A stretch of DNA of 64,000 nucleotides from contig NZ_QXFJ01000018.1 in the NCBI RefSeq assembly GCF_003584165.1, positions 1 to 64,000 on the forward strand. The letters run 5' to 3'. The stretch comes from Flagellimonas aequoris (GTDB lineage Bacteria; Bacteroidota; Bacteroidia; Flavobacteriales; Flavobacteriaceae). The position numbers were made by a program, and so were the translations under genes. This document shows positions 34,123-43,256 of this stretch, in pieces. Below the pieces are notes generated by a model that saw nothing but the letters and a program-made list of their open reading frames with translations, had not been told where the DNA came from and searched no databases. Positions within the stretch are counted from its first letter, which is position 1. Each line of letters starts with the position of its first letter.

Positions 34123-35135
34123 ACAGATACGAAAGACAAATAAAGCTACAGGAAGTTGGTACTGAAGGACAGGACAGACTAAGCCGCGCCAAAGTGTTGA
34201 TTGTTGGTGTGGGTGGTTTGGGGTGTCCCGCTGCCTTGTATTTGTCCGCAGCAGGTGTCGGTACTATTGGTCTGATGGACCATGATAAGGTGGATGCAAC
34301 CAATCTTCACCGTCAAGTGTTGTTCCAAGAATCGGATTTGGGCAAACCCAAAGCTGTTGCCGCTGCAGAACAGTTGTCCAAAAGAAGTAGTGAAGTGGTT
34401 TTTGAAATCATTCAGGAAGCCTTGACGCAAGAAAATGCGCAAAGCATAATTGATAGATATGATATTGTTCTGGATGGCACCGACAATTTCGAAACCAAAT
34501 ACCTGATAAACGATGCTTGTATCTTGTCCAAAAAACCATGGGTGTATGCTTCCATTTATAAAAATGAAGGACAACTTTCGGTGTTCAATCACCAAAATGG
34601 ACCAAGTTATAGGTGTCTTTTCCCCAAAACAACACGACAAAATATCAGTTGTGAGGAAACAGGGGTCCTTGGGGTTTTACCAGGAATGCTGGGTATTATG
34701 CAGGCAACCGAGGTTTTGAAAATGATTTTGGGTAATGGCGAAGTGTTATCGAGCAAGTTGAAGGTCTTCAACATTTTTTCAGGAGCGGAACAAACCATCA
34801 ACATAAAAAAACGTCAAGAAGAAATTGAAAAAATTAAAATGAATGGCATTGTTCCAGTAAAAGTGGAATGTACCTTAAAAAGTGAATTTCTATGGTATTT
34901 GGATGTGAGGGAAACCTTTGAACAGCCCAAACCCAACGGGAACAATATCCTAAAAATACCGATGGCGGACCTTCTGGTGCGCCATCATGAAATACCAAAA
35001 GACCAAGAGGTTCTGGTGTTTTGTCAATCCGGAAAACGGAGTCAAAATGCCATAGAAATATTGGAAAGGGAATTCGGGTTCAACAACCTGATCAATGTGG
35101 AAGGAGGAATTGAAACCATCATCAATGGAGACTAA
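34119..35135 (+). CDS. moeB: MoeB-type adenylyltransferase fused to a rhodanese domain
   Basis: The N-terminal E1-like domain (residues about 1-235) has RYERQIKLQEVGTEGQDRL, the nucleotide loop VGVGGLGCPAALYLSAAGVG and VLDGTDNFETKYLINDAC. The C-terminal rhodanese (about 245-338) has VFCQSGKRS with the active-site Cys. The protein should activate MoaD and deliver sulfur, like eukaryotic MOCS3. An oddity is that the zinc-binding cysteines of MoeB appear lost: the usual CYRC is SYRC, and the second CxxC, normally after the crossover region, is replaced by a charged stretch (IKKRQEEIEKIK). It may be zinc-free. It overlaps moaD and moaE. Confidence 0.92.
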   Translation: MNRYERQIKLQEVGTEGQDRLSRAKVLIVGVGGLGCPAALYLSAAGVGTIGLMDHDKVDATNLHRQVLFQESDLGKPKAVAAAEQLSKRSSEVVFEIIQEALTQENAQSIIDRYDIVLDGTDNFETKYLINDACILSKKPWVYASIYKNEGQLSVFNHQNGPSYRCLFPKTTRQNISCEETGVLGVLPGMLGIMQATEVLKMILGNGEVLSSKLKVFNIFSGAEQTINIKKRQEEIEKIKMNGIVPVKVECTLKSEFLWYLDVRETFEQPKPNGNNILKIPMADLLVRHHEIPKDQEVLVFCQSGKRSQNAIEILEREFGFNNLINVEGGIETIINGD

Positions 35136-35568
35136 AAAAGTAAAAAAGGTTTTTGTGGAAGGGGCCATACCCCCAGAGAAAATTGCGCAATCGGTGGCAA
35201 ACCATCAGAGCAAGACCAATATTGGGGCACACAGCATTTTTCTGGGCCAGATTAGGGCTGATGTGATCGATGGCAAAACGGTTGCTGCAATTCAGTACAC
35301 GGCGTATGAAGAAATGGCAGAGAAGGTATTCCACGAGATAAGGGAAGCAGCTTTTGCCAAATTCGATATTACTTGTGCCCATATTTACCATAGTTTGGGC
35401 ACCATAAAGACAGGGGAACTTTGTTTGTTTGTTTTTACCTCTTCCGCCCATAGAAAAATTGCCATTGAAGCAACTAATTATTTTGTGGAGGAAATCAAGG
35501 CGAAAGTACCCATCTTCGGAAAGGAAATTTTCGAGGATGAAACCCATCAATGGAAAGTCAACAAATAA
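35125..35568 (+). CDS. moaE: Molybdopterin synthase large subunit
   Basis: The start at 35125 (METKKVKKVFVEGAIPPEKI) overlaps moeB by 11 bases. MoaE features are GAHSIFLGQIR, AIQYTAYEEMAEKV, AHIYHSLGTIKTGELCLFVF with the family-typical SAHR, and a C-terminal VEEIKAKVPIFGKEIFED that includes the catalytic Lys region. With MoaD it converts cyclic pyranopterin monophosphate into molybdopterin. Confidence 0.94.
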   Translation: METKKVKKVFVEGAIPPEKIAQSVANHQSKTNIGAHSIFLGQIRADVIDGKTVAAIQYTAYEEMAEKVFHEIREAAFAKFDITCAHIYHSLGTIKTGELCLFVFTSSAHRKIAIEATNYFVEEIKAKVPIFGKEIFEDETHQWKVNK

Positions 35569-36465
35569 ATGGTCGATATAACACACAAAGTGAACACCTT
35601 GCGGGAAGCTACCGCCGAGGCCATCGTGAAAACGAGCAGTCAGGAAACCATCGATGCCCTGAAGAACAATCAGGTTCCCAAGGGAAATGTGTTCGAGATG
35701 GCCAAAGCTGCCGGACTTTTGGGCGTAAAAAAAACGCCGGATCTTTTACCTGATTGTCATCCACTGCCTATTGAATACACTGGAATTGAATACGAAATCA
35801 AAGGGCTGGAGATTTATATCACCATGACGGTGAAAACGATTTATAAAACCGGGGTGGAAGTGGAGGCCATGCACGGGGCAAGTGTGGTGGCACTCACCAT
35901 GTACGACATGCTGAAACCCATTGATAAAAATGTGGAAATCGGAACTATTCGGCTGAAATCCAAGAAAGGCGGAAAATCGTCCTACAAGGTCAACACTGAA
36001 GGTTTAAAAGCTCATGTGGTAGTCTGTTCGGATACCATTTCCAAAGGAAAAGGAGAGGATACCGCAGGAGAAGGCATTGTAGAAAAACTTCAGTCATTAG
36101 GATTGGAAACCATTAAAACCATCATCCCGGATGAACCATCGGAGATTGTAAAAATTTTGGAGACCACCTCATCGGATTTCATCATTTACACCGGTGGAAC
36201 GGGTGTTGGTCCCCGAGATGTAACCCCTCAAACCTTGGAACCTTTATTAGATATTAGGTTGAAAGGAGTGGAGGAACAAATGCGAAGTTATGGTCAGGAC
36301 CGTATGCCGTATGCCATGTTTTCTCGTTCCATAGCGGGGATAAAAGACGGAAAATTGATATTGGCGCTCCCAGGTTCGGCCCGTGGGGCTTTAGAGTCCA
36401 TGGAAGCCATTTTTCCACATGTGTTGCATGCATTTAAGGTGATAGAAGGAAAACGACATGATTGA
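35569..36465 (+). CDS. moaC: Fused MoaC and MogA/MoaB-type protein
   Basis: This 298-aa protein is a natural fusion. Residues 1 to about 140 are MoaC (cyclic pyranopterin monophosphate synthase: MVDITHKVNTLREATAEA, LPDCHPLPIEYTGIEYEI and MHGASVVALTMYDMLKPIDK). About 147-298 form a MogA/MoaB domain (AHVVVCSDTISKGKGEDTAG, YTGGTGVGPRDVTPQTLEPL, LALPGSARGALESM) that adenylates molybdopterin before MoeA inserts molybdenum. Expected activities are the MoaC step, following MoaA, and molybdopterin adenylation. The gene directly follows moaE and overlaps moaA by 8 bases. Confidence 0.94.
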   Translation: MVDITHKVNTLREATAEAIVKTSSQETIDALKNNQVPKGNVFEMAKAAGLLGVKKTPDLLPDCHPLPIEYTGIEYEIKGLEIYITMTVKTIYKTGVEVEAMHGASVVALTMYDMLKPIDKNVEIGTIRLKSKKGGKSSYKVNTEGLKAHVVVCSDTISKGKGEDTAGEGIVEKLQSLGLETIKTIIPDEPSEIVKILETTSSDFIIYTGGTGVGPRDVTPQTLEPLLDIRLKGVEEQMRSYGQDRMPYAMFSRSIAGIKDGKLILALPGSARGALESMEAIFPHVLHAFKVIEGKRHD

Positions 36466-37450
36466 CAGAACACCCAAAATAATTGACAATTTCGGCAGAC
36501 CGCATACGTATCTCAGGATCTCATTGACGGATCGGTGCAACCTACGCTGTTTTTACTGTATGCCCGAAGAAGGCATTGAATTGATCGAAAAGCCCAATAT
36601 CATGACTTTGGAAGAGATCATTGAGATGGCTCGTACGTTCAGGGATTTGGGAGTACATACCATTCGGTTGACAGGAGGCGAACCTTTGGTTCGGAAGAAT
36701 TTTGATTTTTTGGTGGAAGAACTGTCCAAACTGGGTGTGACACTCAAGTTGACGACCAACGGAATTGTTTTGGATAAATACTTGGACCTGTTTAAAAAGA
36801 TCGGTCTTCGGAAAATCAATCTCAGTTTGGATACGTTGGATAAGGCCAAGTCCATTTTCATCACCAAACGGGATTATTACGAACGCATCATGGCCAATTT
36901 GAACCGTGCCCTGGGGATGGATATGGACCTCAAACTCAATGTGGTTCTGATCAAGGGAGTCAATGATAATGAGATTAATGATTTTATCGCATTGACCAAG
37001 AATAAAAATCTCGTGGTAAAATTCATTGAGTTCATGCCTTTTAAGGGTAATAAATGGGATTGGAACAAAGGCGTGGGAAGAGAGGAAATTTTACATACCA
37101 TAGGTTCCAGTTTTGGAAAAATTGAGGAACTGCACAATCCAAAGCACAGTACATCTACCAATTTTAGGGTGAAGGGCCACCAAGGCAGTTTCGGTATCGT
37201 AAGCACCATCACCAATCCTTTTTGCGATGATTGCAATAGGATCAGACTTACAGCAGATGGAAAAATGAAAAACTGTCTGTTTGCCACTTCGGAGACCGAT
37301 TTGCTCTCGCATTTACGGAACGGTGAAAAATTGGATGATATCATTATCAACGCCATCAAATCCAAAAAACATTCGCGGGACGGCATGGAAGTGAAAATGG
37401 AGGAAGAGCACTACGAACAAAACCGATCTATGATATCAATAGGAGGATAA
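36458..37450 (+). CDS. moaA: GTP 3',8-cyclase (radical SAM)
   Basis: MoaA performs the first step of molybdopterin synthesis from GTP. The radical SAM cluster is CNLRCFYC within RISLTDRCNLRCFYCMPEEG, the SAM motif is TGGEPL, the second Fe-S site is CDDCNRIRLTADGKMKNC, and the protein ends with the conserved Gly-Gly (SIGG). The 330-aa length is normal. It shares 8 bases with the moaC-mogA gene and one base with moeA. Confidence 0.96.
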   Translation: MIDRTPKIIDNFGRPHTYLRISLTDRCNLRCFYCMPEEGIELIEKPNIMTLEEIIEMARTFRDLGVHTIRLTGGEPLVRKNFDFLVEELSKLGVTLKLTTNGIVLDKYLDLFKKIGLRKINLSLDTLDKAKSIFITKRDYYERIMANLNRALGMDMDLKLNVVLIKGVNDNEINDFIALTKNKNLVVKFIEFMPFKGNKWDWNKGVGREEILHTIGSSFGKIEELHNPKHSTSTNFRVKGHQGSFGIVSTITNPFCDDCNRIRLTADGKMKNCLFATSETDLLSHLRNGEKLDDIIINAIKSKKHSRDGMEVKMEEEHYEQNRSMISIGG

Positions 37451-38616
37451 TGGTAAGCATAGAAGAAGCCCTCAATAGCATTAAAAGTCAGGATATAACT
37501 TCAAAAGGGGAAACCAAACCACTTCAAGAAGTTTTGGGTTTTGCCCTTTCCGAAGACATCATGGCCCCTTTTGATATGCCTGCTTTTGACAATTCGGCGA
37601 TGGATGGGTATGCCCTTTGCGGACTTCATCTGGAATATAAAATTGTGGGAGAAATTGCTGCAGGCGATGTAAAAGAGGTACCTCTTCAGGATGGGGAGGC
37701 CATCCGGATTTTTACGGGTGCCAAAGTTCCAAAAAATGCCTCTTCAGTGATGATGCAGGAAAAAACAAAGGTAGAAGGAGATACTCTTTTTTTGGATGAA
37801 ATGCCCAAGGCTGGCCAAAGCATCCGTAAGAAAGGGGCCGAACTCCAAAAAGGACAATTGGTGCTTCAAAAAGGCCATGTGTTAAACCCTTCTTCCTTGG
37901 GACTGATCGGAAGTTTAGGATTGGAAACCGTAAGGGTGTTTTCCAAGCCGAGGATTCACATGATCACCACGGGAAATGAATTGGTGAAACCCGGTCATCC
38001 GAAACAAGAAGGACAGATTTATGAATCCAATAGCTATGCGATTGCTGGGGCGTTGGAGCAATTCGGGTTCCTATGTTCCCAACAGCAACAAGTGAAGGAT
38101 GATTTTGAGGAGACCAAAAAAAGCATCCAAAAATCCATGGAAACTTGTGATGTTCTGATTCTCTCGGGGGGTATTTCCGTGGGCGATTATGATTTTGTAA
38201 AGCAGGCTTTGGAAAAAAATGGGGTGCAGGAACTGTTCTATAAAGTCTTCCAAAAACCTGGCAAGCCCTTGTATTTTGGAAAAAGGGGGAATCAGTTTGT
38301 ATTTGCCTTGCCGGGGAACCCTGCCTCATCGTTGACCTGTTTTTACATTTATGTACTGCCCTTGCTTCAAAAATGGAGTGGACATAAAGATTTGGGTCTA
38401 CCATGGTATGAATTTCCCCTTCAGCATGACTATGAAAACCGTTTTGACCGACCCTCCTTTTTAAAGGCTAGATTGACTCCTGATGGTGTTGAAATTTTGG
38501 ATGGCCAAGGTTCGTCCATGATTCAATCCATGGCTTTAGGCAATGCCTTGGCCTTTGTTGAACTGGGCCAACAATTCAAAAAAGGAGACTTGATCAAATG
38601 CAAACTCATTTCCTGA
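37450..38616 (+). CDS. moeA: Molybdopterin molybdotransferase
   Basis: MoeA inserts molybdate into adenylated molybdopterin. The motifs PAFDNSAMDGYAL, IFTGAKVPKNASSVM, MITTGNEL, SGGISVGDYDFVKQAL and FALPGNPASSLTCFYIYVLP are all in place, followed by the C-terminal beta domain. At 388 aa it is a normal single MoeA. It overlaps moaA by one base, and the permease gene starts one base after its stop. Confidence 0.95.
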   Translation: MVSIEEALNSIKSQDITSKGETKPLQEVLGFALSEDIMAPFDMPAFDNSAMDGYALCGLHLEYKIVGEIAAGDVKEVPLQDGEAIRIFTGAKVPKNASSVMMQEKTKVEGDTLFLDEMPKAGQSIRKKGAELQKGQLVLQKGHVLNPSSLGLIGSLGLETVRVFSKPRIHMITTGNELVKPGHPKQEGQIYESNSYAIAGALEQFGFLCSQQQQVKDDFEETKKSIQKSMETCDVLILSGGISVGDYDFVKQALEKNGVQELFYKVFQKPGKPLYFGKRGNQFVFALPGNPASSLTCFYIYVLPLLQKWSGHKDLGLPWYEFPLQHDYENRFDRPSFLKARLTPDGVEILDGQGSSMIQSMALGNALAFVELGQQFKKGDLIKCKLIS

Positions 38617-38617
38617 T

Positions 38618-39373
38618 ATGCCCGTTGAATACTTGCCCATAGTCTTCTTTTTGATAGCCTTGTTCTATAGTTCAGTGGGATTTGGTGGCGGATCTAGTTA
38701 TTTGGCTATCCTAAGTTTGTTCCTTACCGATTTCTACGAAATCCGTTCCACGGCACTCATCCTCAATATCTGTGTGGTAGCCATCGGGACATTTGTTTTT
38801 ATAAGAAACCGGGTGTTCAGTTTTAAGATGTTTTGGCCGTTTTTGGTGCTCAGTATCCCCTTTGCCTATGTGGGTGCGCAGGTCCGACTTTCCCAGAAGG
38901 CGTTCTTCCTAGTTTTGGGAAGCGCCTTGATCTTGGCAGGCGTTTTTATGCTATTGCGATTCGTCAAGCAAAAATTGGAATCCAAGGAATTCAACAACAC
39001 CAAAAAGTTGCTACTTGGGGGGAGTATTGGACTGTTGTCCGGTATTTCTGGAATAGGAGGTGGCATATTCCTTTCCCCTGTTCTTAATTTGTTAAAATGG
39101 GCCAATCCAAGGATTGTGGCCTCTTTGGCATCGGTATTTATTTTAGTCAATTCCCTATCGGGGTTGGTCGGTTTGAATGTAGCCGGGACCTTTAAGTTGA
39201 ACCAAGAACTTATGCTACAGCTTATTGTTGCCGTGGTGTTGGGCGGCAGTATCGGGTCCTATCTTTCCAATAAAAAATTCAATTTGAAATTTTTGGGAGT
39301 GCTTACCAGTATTTTGGTGTTGTATGTAGGCTTACGATTGATTTTGCTGCACGGCTTCGGCATCAAAATTTAA
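38618..39373 (+). CDS. TSUP (TauE/SafE) family anion permease
   Basis: The 251-aa protein has about eight membrane spans and the TSUP repeat motif SVGFGGGSSYLAIL, repeated as GISGIGGGIFLSPVL. TSUP proteins move sulfite, sulfoacetate and other anions across the inner membrane. Here it is the last gene of the molybdenum-cofactor operon, and no ModABC transporter is present, so it may move sulfur oxyanion by-products or possibly molybdate; neither can be decided from sequence. Confidence 0.88.
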   Translation: MPVEYLPIVFFLIALFYSSVGFGGGSSYLAILSLFLTDFYEIRSTALILNICVVAIGTFVFIRNRVFSFKMFWPFLVLSIPFAYVGAQVRLSQKAFFLVLGSALILAGVFMLLRFVKQKLESKEFNNTKKLLLGGSIGLLSGISGIGGGIFLSPVLNLLKWANPRIVASLASVFILVNSLSGLVGLNVAGTFKLNQELMLQLIVAVVLGGSIGSYLSNKKFNLKFLGVLTSILVLYVGLRLILLHGFGIKI

Positions 39374-39390
39374 GACCAAATTTGTCTGAC

Positions 39391-39738
39391 TCAAACCAAT
39401 TGAAGGAATTTTTCTTCTCCTTCCCGCAGGGTTTCGTTCAATTTCCCCATCAATTCATTAAAGGTCTGGAGGACCGTCTTTCCGGCTTCCGTTAATTCGG
39501 CACCACCTCCTTTATTACCCCCTTTGTGTAGGATTACATAGGGTTTTTGACCCTTTTGGTTCATATCGTCTACCATGGACCATGCTTTTTTATAGGACAT
39601 GCCCATGGCTTTGGCAGCCTTGCTGATGGAACCTTCTTGGTCGATATGGGTCAACAATTGGGCCCGTCCCGGTCCGAAGAACCTTTCTCCGTCAATATCG
39701 ATCCAACATCGCAATCGAAGTTCTTTGTGTAATTCCAT
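39391..39738 (-). CDS. ModE-type winged-helix regulator (N-terminal domain only)
   Basis: The 115-aa protein is a LysR-like winged-helix domain of the ModE N-terminal type: LRCWIDIDGERFFGPGRAQL, then GSISKAAKAMGMSYKKAWSM as helix-turn-helix, and GGNKGGGAELTEAGKTVLQTF as the wing. The molybdate-binding MOP domains of E. coli ModE are absent, so molybdate would have to be sensed another way, or the protein works with a partner. It is convergent to the operon and its stop is 17 bp from the permease stop. It may control the operon through the palindrome at 30956. Confidence 0.88.
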   Translation of the reverse strand: MELHKELRLRCWIDIDGERFFGPGRAQLLTHIDQEGSISKAAKAMGMSYKKAWSMVDDMNQKGQKPYVILHKGGNKGGGAELTEAGKTVLQTFNELMGKLNETLREGEEKFLQLV

Positions 39739-39924
39739 AGTCTTTCTTCAATAGTGAAACTCCAGTGCACACAAGATGGGAGCAACACATATTACTTCTC
39801 AAGTTAGCGATAAATTTTGAGGGACAATACACCTAGTTGACAAAGGAAAAGGACAATACCTGATCAGATGAAAAGGTTTTGTCCTTTTGTAAGTTTCAAT
39901 GGGAAGTCGCCCATTTCTTTCCGA

Positions 39925-40500
39925 TTAAATGGTAATCGTAGCTCCCATTAATTTCAAGAATTCACGGATGAACGCAGGATGTGCGGGCCATGCGGGAGAT
40001 GTGACCAAATTACCATCCACATAGGCACCATCCACTGGGGTGTTTTGAAATTCCCCACCGGCTACAATTACTTCAGGGCCTACTGCGGGGTAGGCGGTAA
40101 GTTTCCGTCCTTTTACCACTCCGGCTGCAGTAAGAATCTGTATGCCATGGCAGACTGCGGCCACTGGTTTATCCGCATCAAAAAAATGCTTGGTAATCTC
40201 CAGAACTTTTGGATTCAATCTGAGATATTCGGGGGCACGCCCTCCGGCAATGACCAATCCGGCATAATCGGAAGGGTTTACATCGGCAAAACTGTAATTA
40301 AGGGCAAAATTATGGCCCGGTTTTTCGGAATAGGTCTGGTCGCCTTCAAAATCGTGGATGGCCGTTTTGATGGTGTCACCTTTCTTTTTATCAGGACAGA
40401 CGGCATGGACGTCATAACCGACCATCAAGAGCATTTGAAAGGGAACCATGGTTTCATAGTCTTCAGCAAAATCTCCGGTAAGGAACAATACTTTTTTCAT
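39925..40500 (-). CDS. DJ-1/PfpI family protein
   Basis: The start at 40500 gives [20 protein letters not shown], the usual N-terminus, whereas a longer reading to 40587 adds 29 residues without homology. The catalytic Cys117 is in [10 protein letters not shown] and the supporting Glu in [11 protein letters not shown]. Members act as deglycases, chaperones or proteases in stress conditions. It is divergent from the AraC gene, with which it may share regulation. Its terminator region before the ModE gene (39739-39924) holds no other gene. Confidence 0.9.
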   Translation of the reverse strand: MKKVLFLTGDFAEDYETMVPFQMLLMVGYDVHAVCPDKKKGDTIKTAIHDFEGDQTYSEKPGHNFALNYSFADVNPSDYAGLVIAGGRAPEYLRLNPKVLEITKHFFDADKPVAAVCHGIQILTAAGVVKGRKLTAYPAVGPEVIVAGGEFQNTPVDGAYVDGNLVTSPAWPAHPAFIREFLKLMGATITI

Positions 40501-40724
40501 TTTTTTGACATTTATTGGATTTGAAAATAATGTATCCGTAGTACTATAAAGATACTGATGGATCGCGGGATTGTCTTGGAAAGTCATGCTAAGATTATGC
40601 TAAATCCGCTAGTTCGCCATGGTCACGTTCTGCTTTGATAAAGTTTTATTAAGATGTGGGACAGTCTATGGCACAACGCATTGGAATCCATATCTTCGAG
40701 GAGTTATTCCAGCACTCTTTCCAT

Positions 40725-41870
40725 ATGAAGGAAACATTCAACCTAGTATCACTTTTGGACACTCTGGGACTTGTACAGGGTGTACTACTGGGGATTATGT
40801 TGATTTTGATCCATTCCAGAAAACGGAAGGCAGTGTTGTACTTGGGTCTGTTCATCATCCTATTTTCTTTGGAACCCTTGGAGAATATTTTCCATGAATT
40901 GGGTGTTTTGCAAAAATGGCCCCATTTGATCTTGCTTCCCGTGAGTTTTCATTTTTTGGCGTATCCTTTGTTCTATATCTACCTGCAAAAAATTTCAATT
41001 CTTGAAGATGAAAGGCCCAGCTATTGGACCATGGTACCAGGGTTCCTGGAGTTGATTGTTGGGGTTGTGGTTTTCTTTTTGCCTTTGCATATCAAAACAT
41101 GGATCAAGGATTCAAATGCCATGTTGATTTATTTTTTGCTCGGGATGGGCTATTCTCTGTTCATCCAGATCTTGGCTTTGAAATGGATCGTACGTCATCG
41201 CACGGAACTGGAGAACCAATACAGTCTCCTGTTGCACCGAAATTTAAAGTGGTCCACCTATTTCATTTATGCTAGTATTGTATTCAGTATGTTGTTCCTG
41301 CTCACTTTTCTTACGGATGACCGTTCGGTCTATATCGTTTATTCGGCAGTAAATGTGGTGTTGATTTACTGGATTTCCTACCAAGGATTTGCCCAACAGA
41401 ATATTTCACCGGTTTATCATTCTGTTTTGAATGTTCCTTCGGGTGCCAAAAATGAATCTGCTAAAAATGAAGATAAGATTATAAAGGAAAACCCTGCAGA
41501 CAAAAAAGTCGTTAAAACTCCTGATGAGCAGGAAATATTCAGACAAGTATTGGATCGTATTCAAGACCACATGGTAAAGAGCAGGTGTTTTACTAAGGAA
41601 GACCTTACCATTGTAGATGTTTCCGAAGCGATACACGAACATCCCCGCCGTATTTCACAATCCATAAACAGTTTGTTGGGGACCAATTTTAATAACTACA
41701 TCAACAGTTTTAGGGTGGAATACGCCAAAGAGCTTTTTTCCAGTGACCAATACAAAAACCTGTCCATAGAAGGGATTGGTATGGAGGCCGGCTTTCATTC
41801 CAAGAGTACCTTTTATGCTGCCTTCAAGAAAATTGAGGGTACCACCCCGGCCAAACTTAGGCCAGAATAA
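40725..41870 (+). CDS. Membrane-spanning AraC family regulator
   Basis: From the ATG at 40725 (MKETFNLVSLLDTLGLVQGV) the protein has about six to seven hydrophobic helices (residues 10-225), then a charged linker, then an HTH_18 domain (about 285-381) with DLTIVDVSEAIHEHPRRISQ and YKNLSIEGIGMEAGFHSKST. An in-frame ATG at 40656 would add 23 residues and cannot be ruled out. The layout is common in flavobacteria. The neighbouring divergent DJ-1 gene is a likely target. Confidence 0.88.
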   Translation: MKETFNLVSLLDTLGLVQGVLLGIMLILIHSRKRKAVLYLGLFIILFSLEPLENIFHELGVLQKWPHLILLPVSFHFLAYPLFYIYLQKISILEDERPSYWTMVPGFLELIVGVVVFFLPLHIKTWIKDSNAMLIYFLLGMGYSLFIQILALKWIVRHRTELENQYSLLLHRNLKWSTYFIYASIVFSMLFLLTFLTDDRSVYIVYSAVNVVLIYWISYQGFAQQNISPVYHSVLNVPSGAKNESAKNEDKIIKENPADKKVVKTPDEQEIFRQVLDRIQDHMVKSRCFTKEDLTIVDVSEAIHEHPRRISQSINSLLGTNFNNYINSFRVEYAKELFSSDQYKNLSIEGIGMEAGFHSKSTFYAAFKKIEGTTPAKLRPE

Positions 41871-42056
41871 CCCATACAGCAACCCGTTTTATTTGATGTT
41901 TGGCTTCAGAAGGAGTTTTACGTCCTCACGTTTCTCCAAAAAAGTTCGAATTTCTGAATTCCGAACCCCAATCCCTTGAAAATACTAGGCTTTGAGAATA
42001 TGCTGATGGAAATTTGTATTGACAAAATGAAGTACGAATTTTTAAAAGTTACTACA

Positions 42057-42722
42057 ATGAAAGCAAAAATCACCAACAGTTCACTCTTGATTTTGCTGAT
42101 ACTTTTTTCAGTTTCATGCAAAAACAATGAGGCCAAGGAAATTGCCTTGGCAGACGAAACCACCGAAGTGGAATTACCCAATATTTCCGATGCACACTTT
42201 GAGCTGGCCCTGCAGGCAGTGCAAAACAAAGACAAGCTAAAAGCCGCTGAAGAAATCCAAAAAGGAAAAGAGGGATTGATTAATGAAAGCGGTAGGGTAA
42301 TATTGACCCTAAAAGGTAAGGATCAATTGGATTCTGCCGTGTTCAACCTAGATCAAATGGCAGAGACCCTTAAAAATGGGGGAACAGTGGAAATGAACAA
42401 GCTAAGGGAGGCCATATTGGAAGCGGAACTCGTCATTAAACACAACTATCTGGTCACCGAAGATTATTATGTACTCACCTCAACAAAGAACAAGGAAGAA
42501 AACGAGGTCAGGGATGTGTTCAACAATAACATGGAAGCCTTGGATGCCTTTAATAAAGATTTGAAGGCAGATAACAAGGATACCGCCAAAAAGCTGTACG
42601 CAGAGGGCGAGAAACTTGGTAAGGAGTATAAAGAATGGTTGGAGAAAGTAAAAGTGCACAATGCCAAGACTTCTGATTTTTTGGAGAGTGAAATATTTGA
42701 AGGGAATCTACCCTTGAGATAA
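42057..42722 (+). CDS. Helical lipoprotein, possibly YfdX-like
   Basis: From the ATG at 42057 the protein has a lipoprotein signal (MKAKITNSSLLILLILFSVSC, Cys21) and about 200 residues of mainly amphipathic helix (AHFELALQAVQNKDKLKAAEEI, then further heptad-like repeats). It somewhat resembles YfdX-family periplasmic stress proteins, which would fit the neighbourhood, but the similarity is not decisive. Longer in-frame starts from 41976 lack a signal peptide. It is first of five closely spaced genes (42057-44621) that seem to form an operon. Confidence 0.65.
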   Translation: MKAKITNSSLLILLILFSVSCKNNEAKEIALADETTEVELPNISDAHFELALQAVQNKDKLKAAEEIQKGKEGLINESGRVILTLKGKDQLDSAVFNLDQMAETLKNGGTVEMNKLREAILEAELVIKHNYLVTEDYYVLTSTKNKEENEVRDVFNNNMEALDAFNKDLKADNKDTAKKLYAEGEKLGKEYKEWLEKVKVHNAKTSDFLESEIFEGNLPLR

Positions 42723-42747
42723 TAGGTATCAATCAAATCCTGATGAC

Positions 42748-43239
42748 ATGAAAACGTGGTTTACATATGCAATTTGCTTGGGCTTCATGGGAATAATGAA
42801 TGCGCAGGCAAGCAATACTGTGATGGAGGAGAAATTGCCCTACTATCCCAATGAAACCTATTTTACCACAGAGGTAATTGGTTTGGGAGAGGATTTTATA
42901 CTGGATCATTGGCAGCAATATGTCTTGGATCATGGCGGCAGATCTGAAATTTTGGGTTACGAAAAAGGAGATTTTCAAATGGTTTCCAAAGATGTCCGGT
43001 TTACTCCCTTGGATGATGAAACGGTGACCATAAACATGAAAATGGCCCCTAATCCAGCAGAAACAGGTGTCAATCTTTCCATTAATGTTAAAAAGGACGA
43101 TGGGACCTATTTGTCCCCTCGTGGGCAGGATAAGGCAATGGCCCAAAAACTGGAGAAATGGCTGCTCGATTTTAACCAAGGATTGACACGACTGGAGAAA
43201 CAGGAAGTTTTCAACCATGTCATACAAAAGGGAAAATAA
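42748..43239 (+). CDS. Secreted protein of unknown function
   Basis: The 163-aa protein has a signal peptide (MKTWFTYAICLGFMGIMNAQ) and a soluble mixed alpha/beta domain with no motif I recognise. It contains no cysteine outside the signal peptide. It is 25 bp after the lipoprotein gene and 17 bp before the small gene at 43257, so it belongs to the five-gene envelope operon. Confidence 0.7.
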   Translation: MKTWFTYAICLGFMGIMNAQASNTVMEEKLPYYPNETYFTTEVIGLGEDFILDHWQQYVLDHGGRSEILGYEKGDFQMVSKDVRFTPLDDETVTINMKMAPNPAETGVNLSINVKKDDGTYLSPRGQDKAMAQKLEKWLLDFNQGLTRLEKQEVFNHVIQKGK

Positions 43240-43256
43240 CTATAAAACGATAAGCG

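Noticed and set aside
39739..39924. A second copy of the 20-bp palindrome before the ModE-type gene
   Set aside because: Only a short GTGCACAC-like word occurs there; it is not symmetric over the same length.
40501..40587. Extended DJ-1/PfpI start at 40587
   Set aside because: The additional 29 residues have no family similarity, and [10 protein letters not shown] at 40500 is the typical start.
42004..42015. TGATGGAAATTT before the envelope operon as a degenerate regulon site
   Set aside because: The right half-site is missing and no -7 box occurs at the common spacing.
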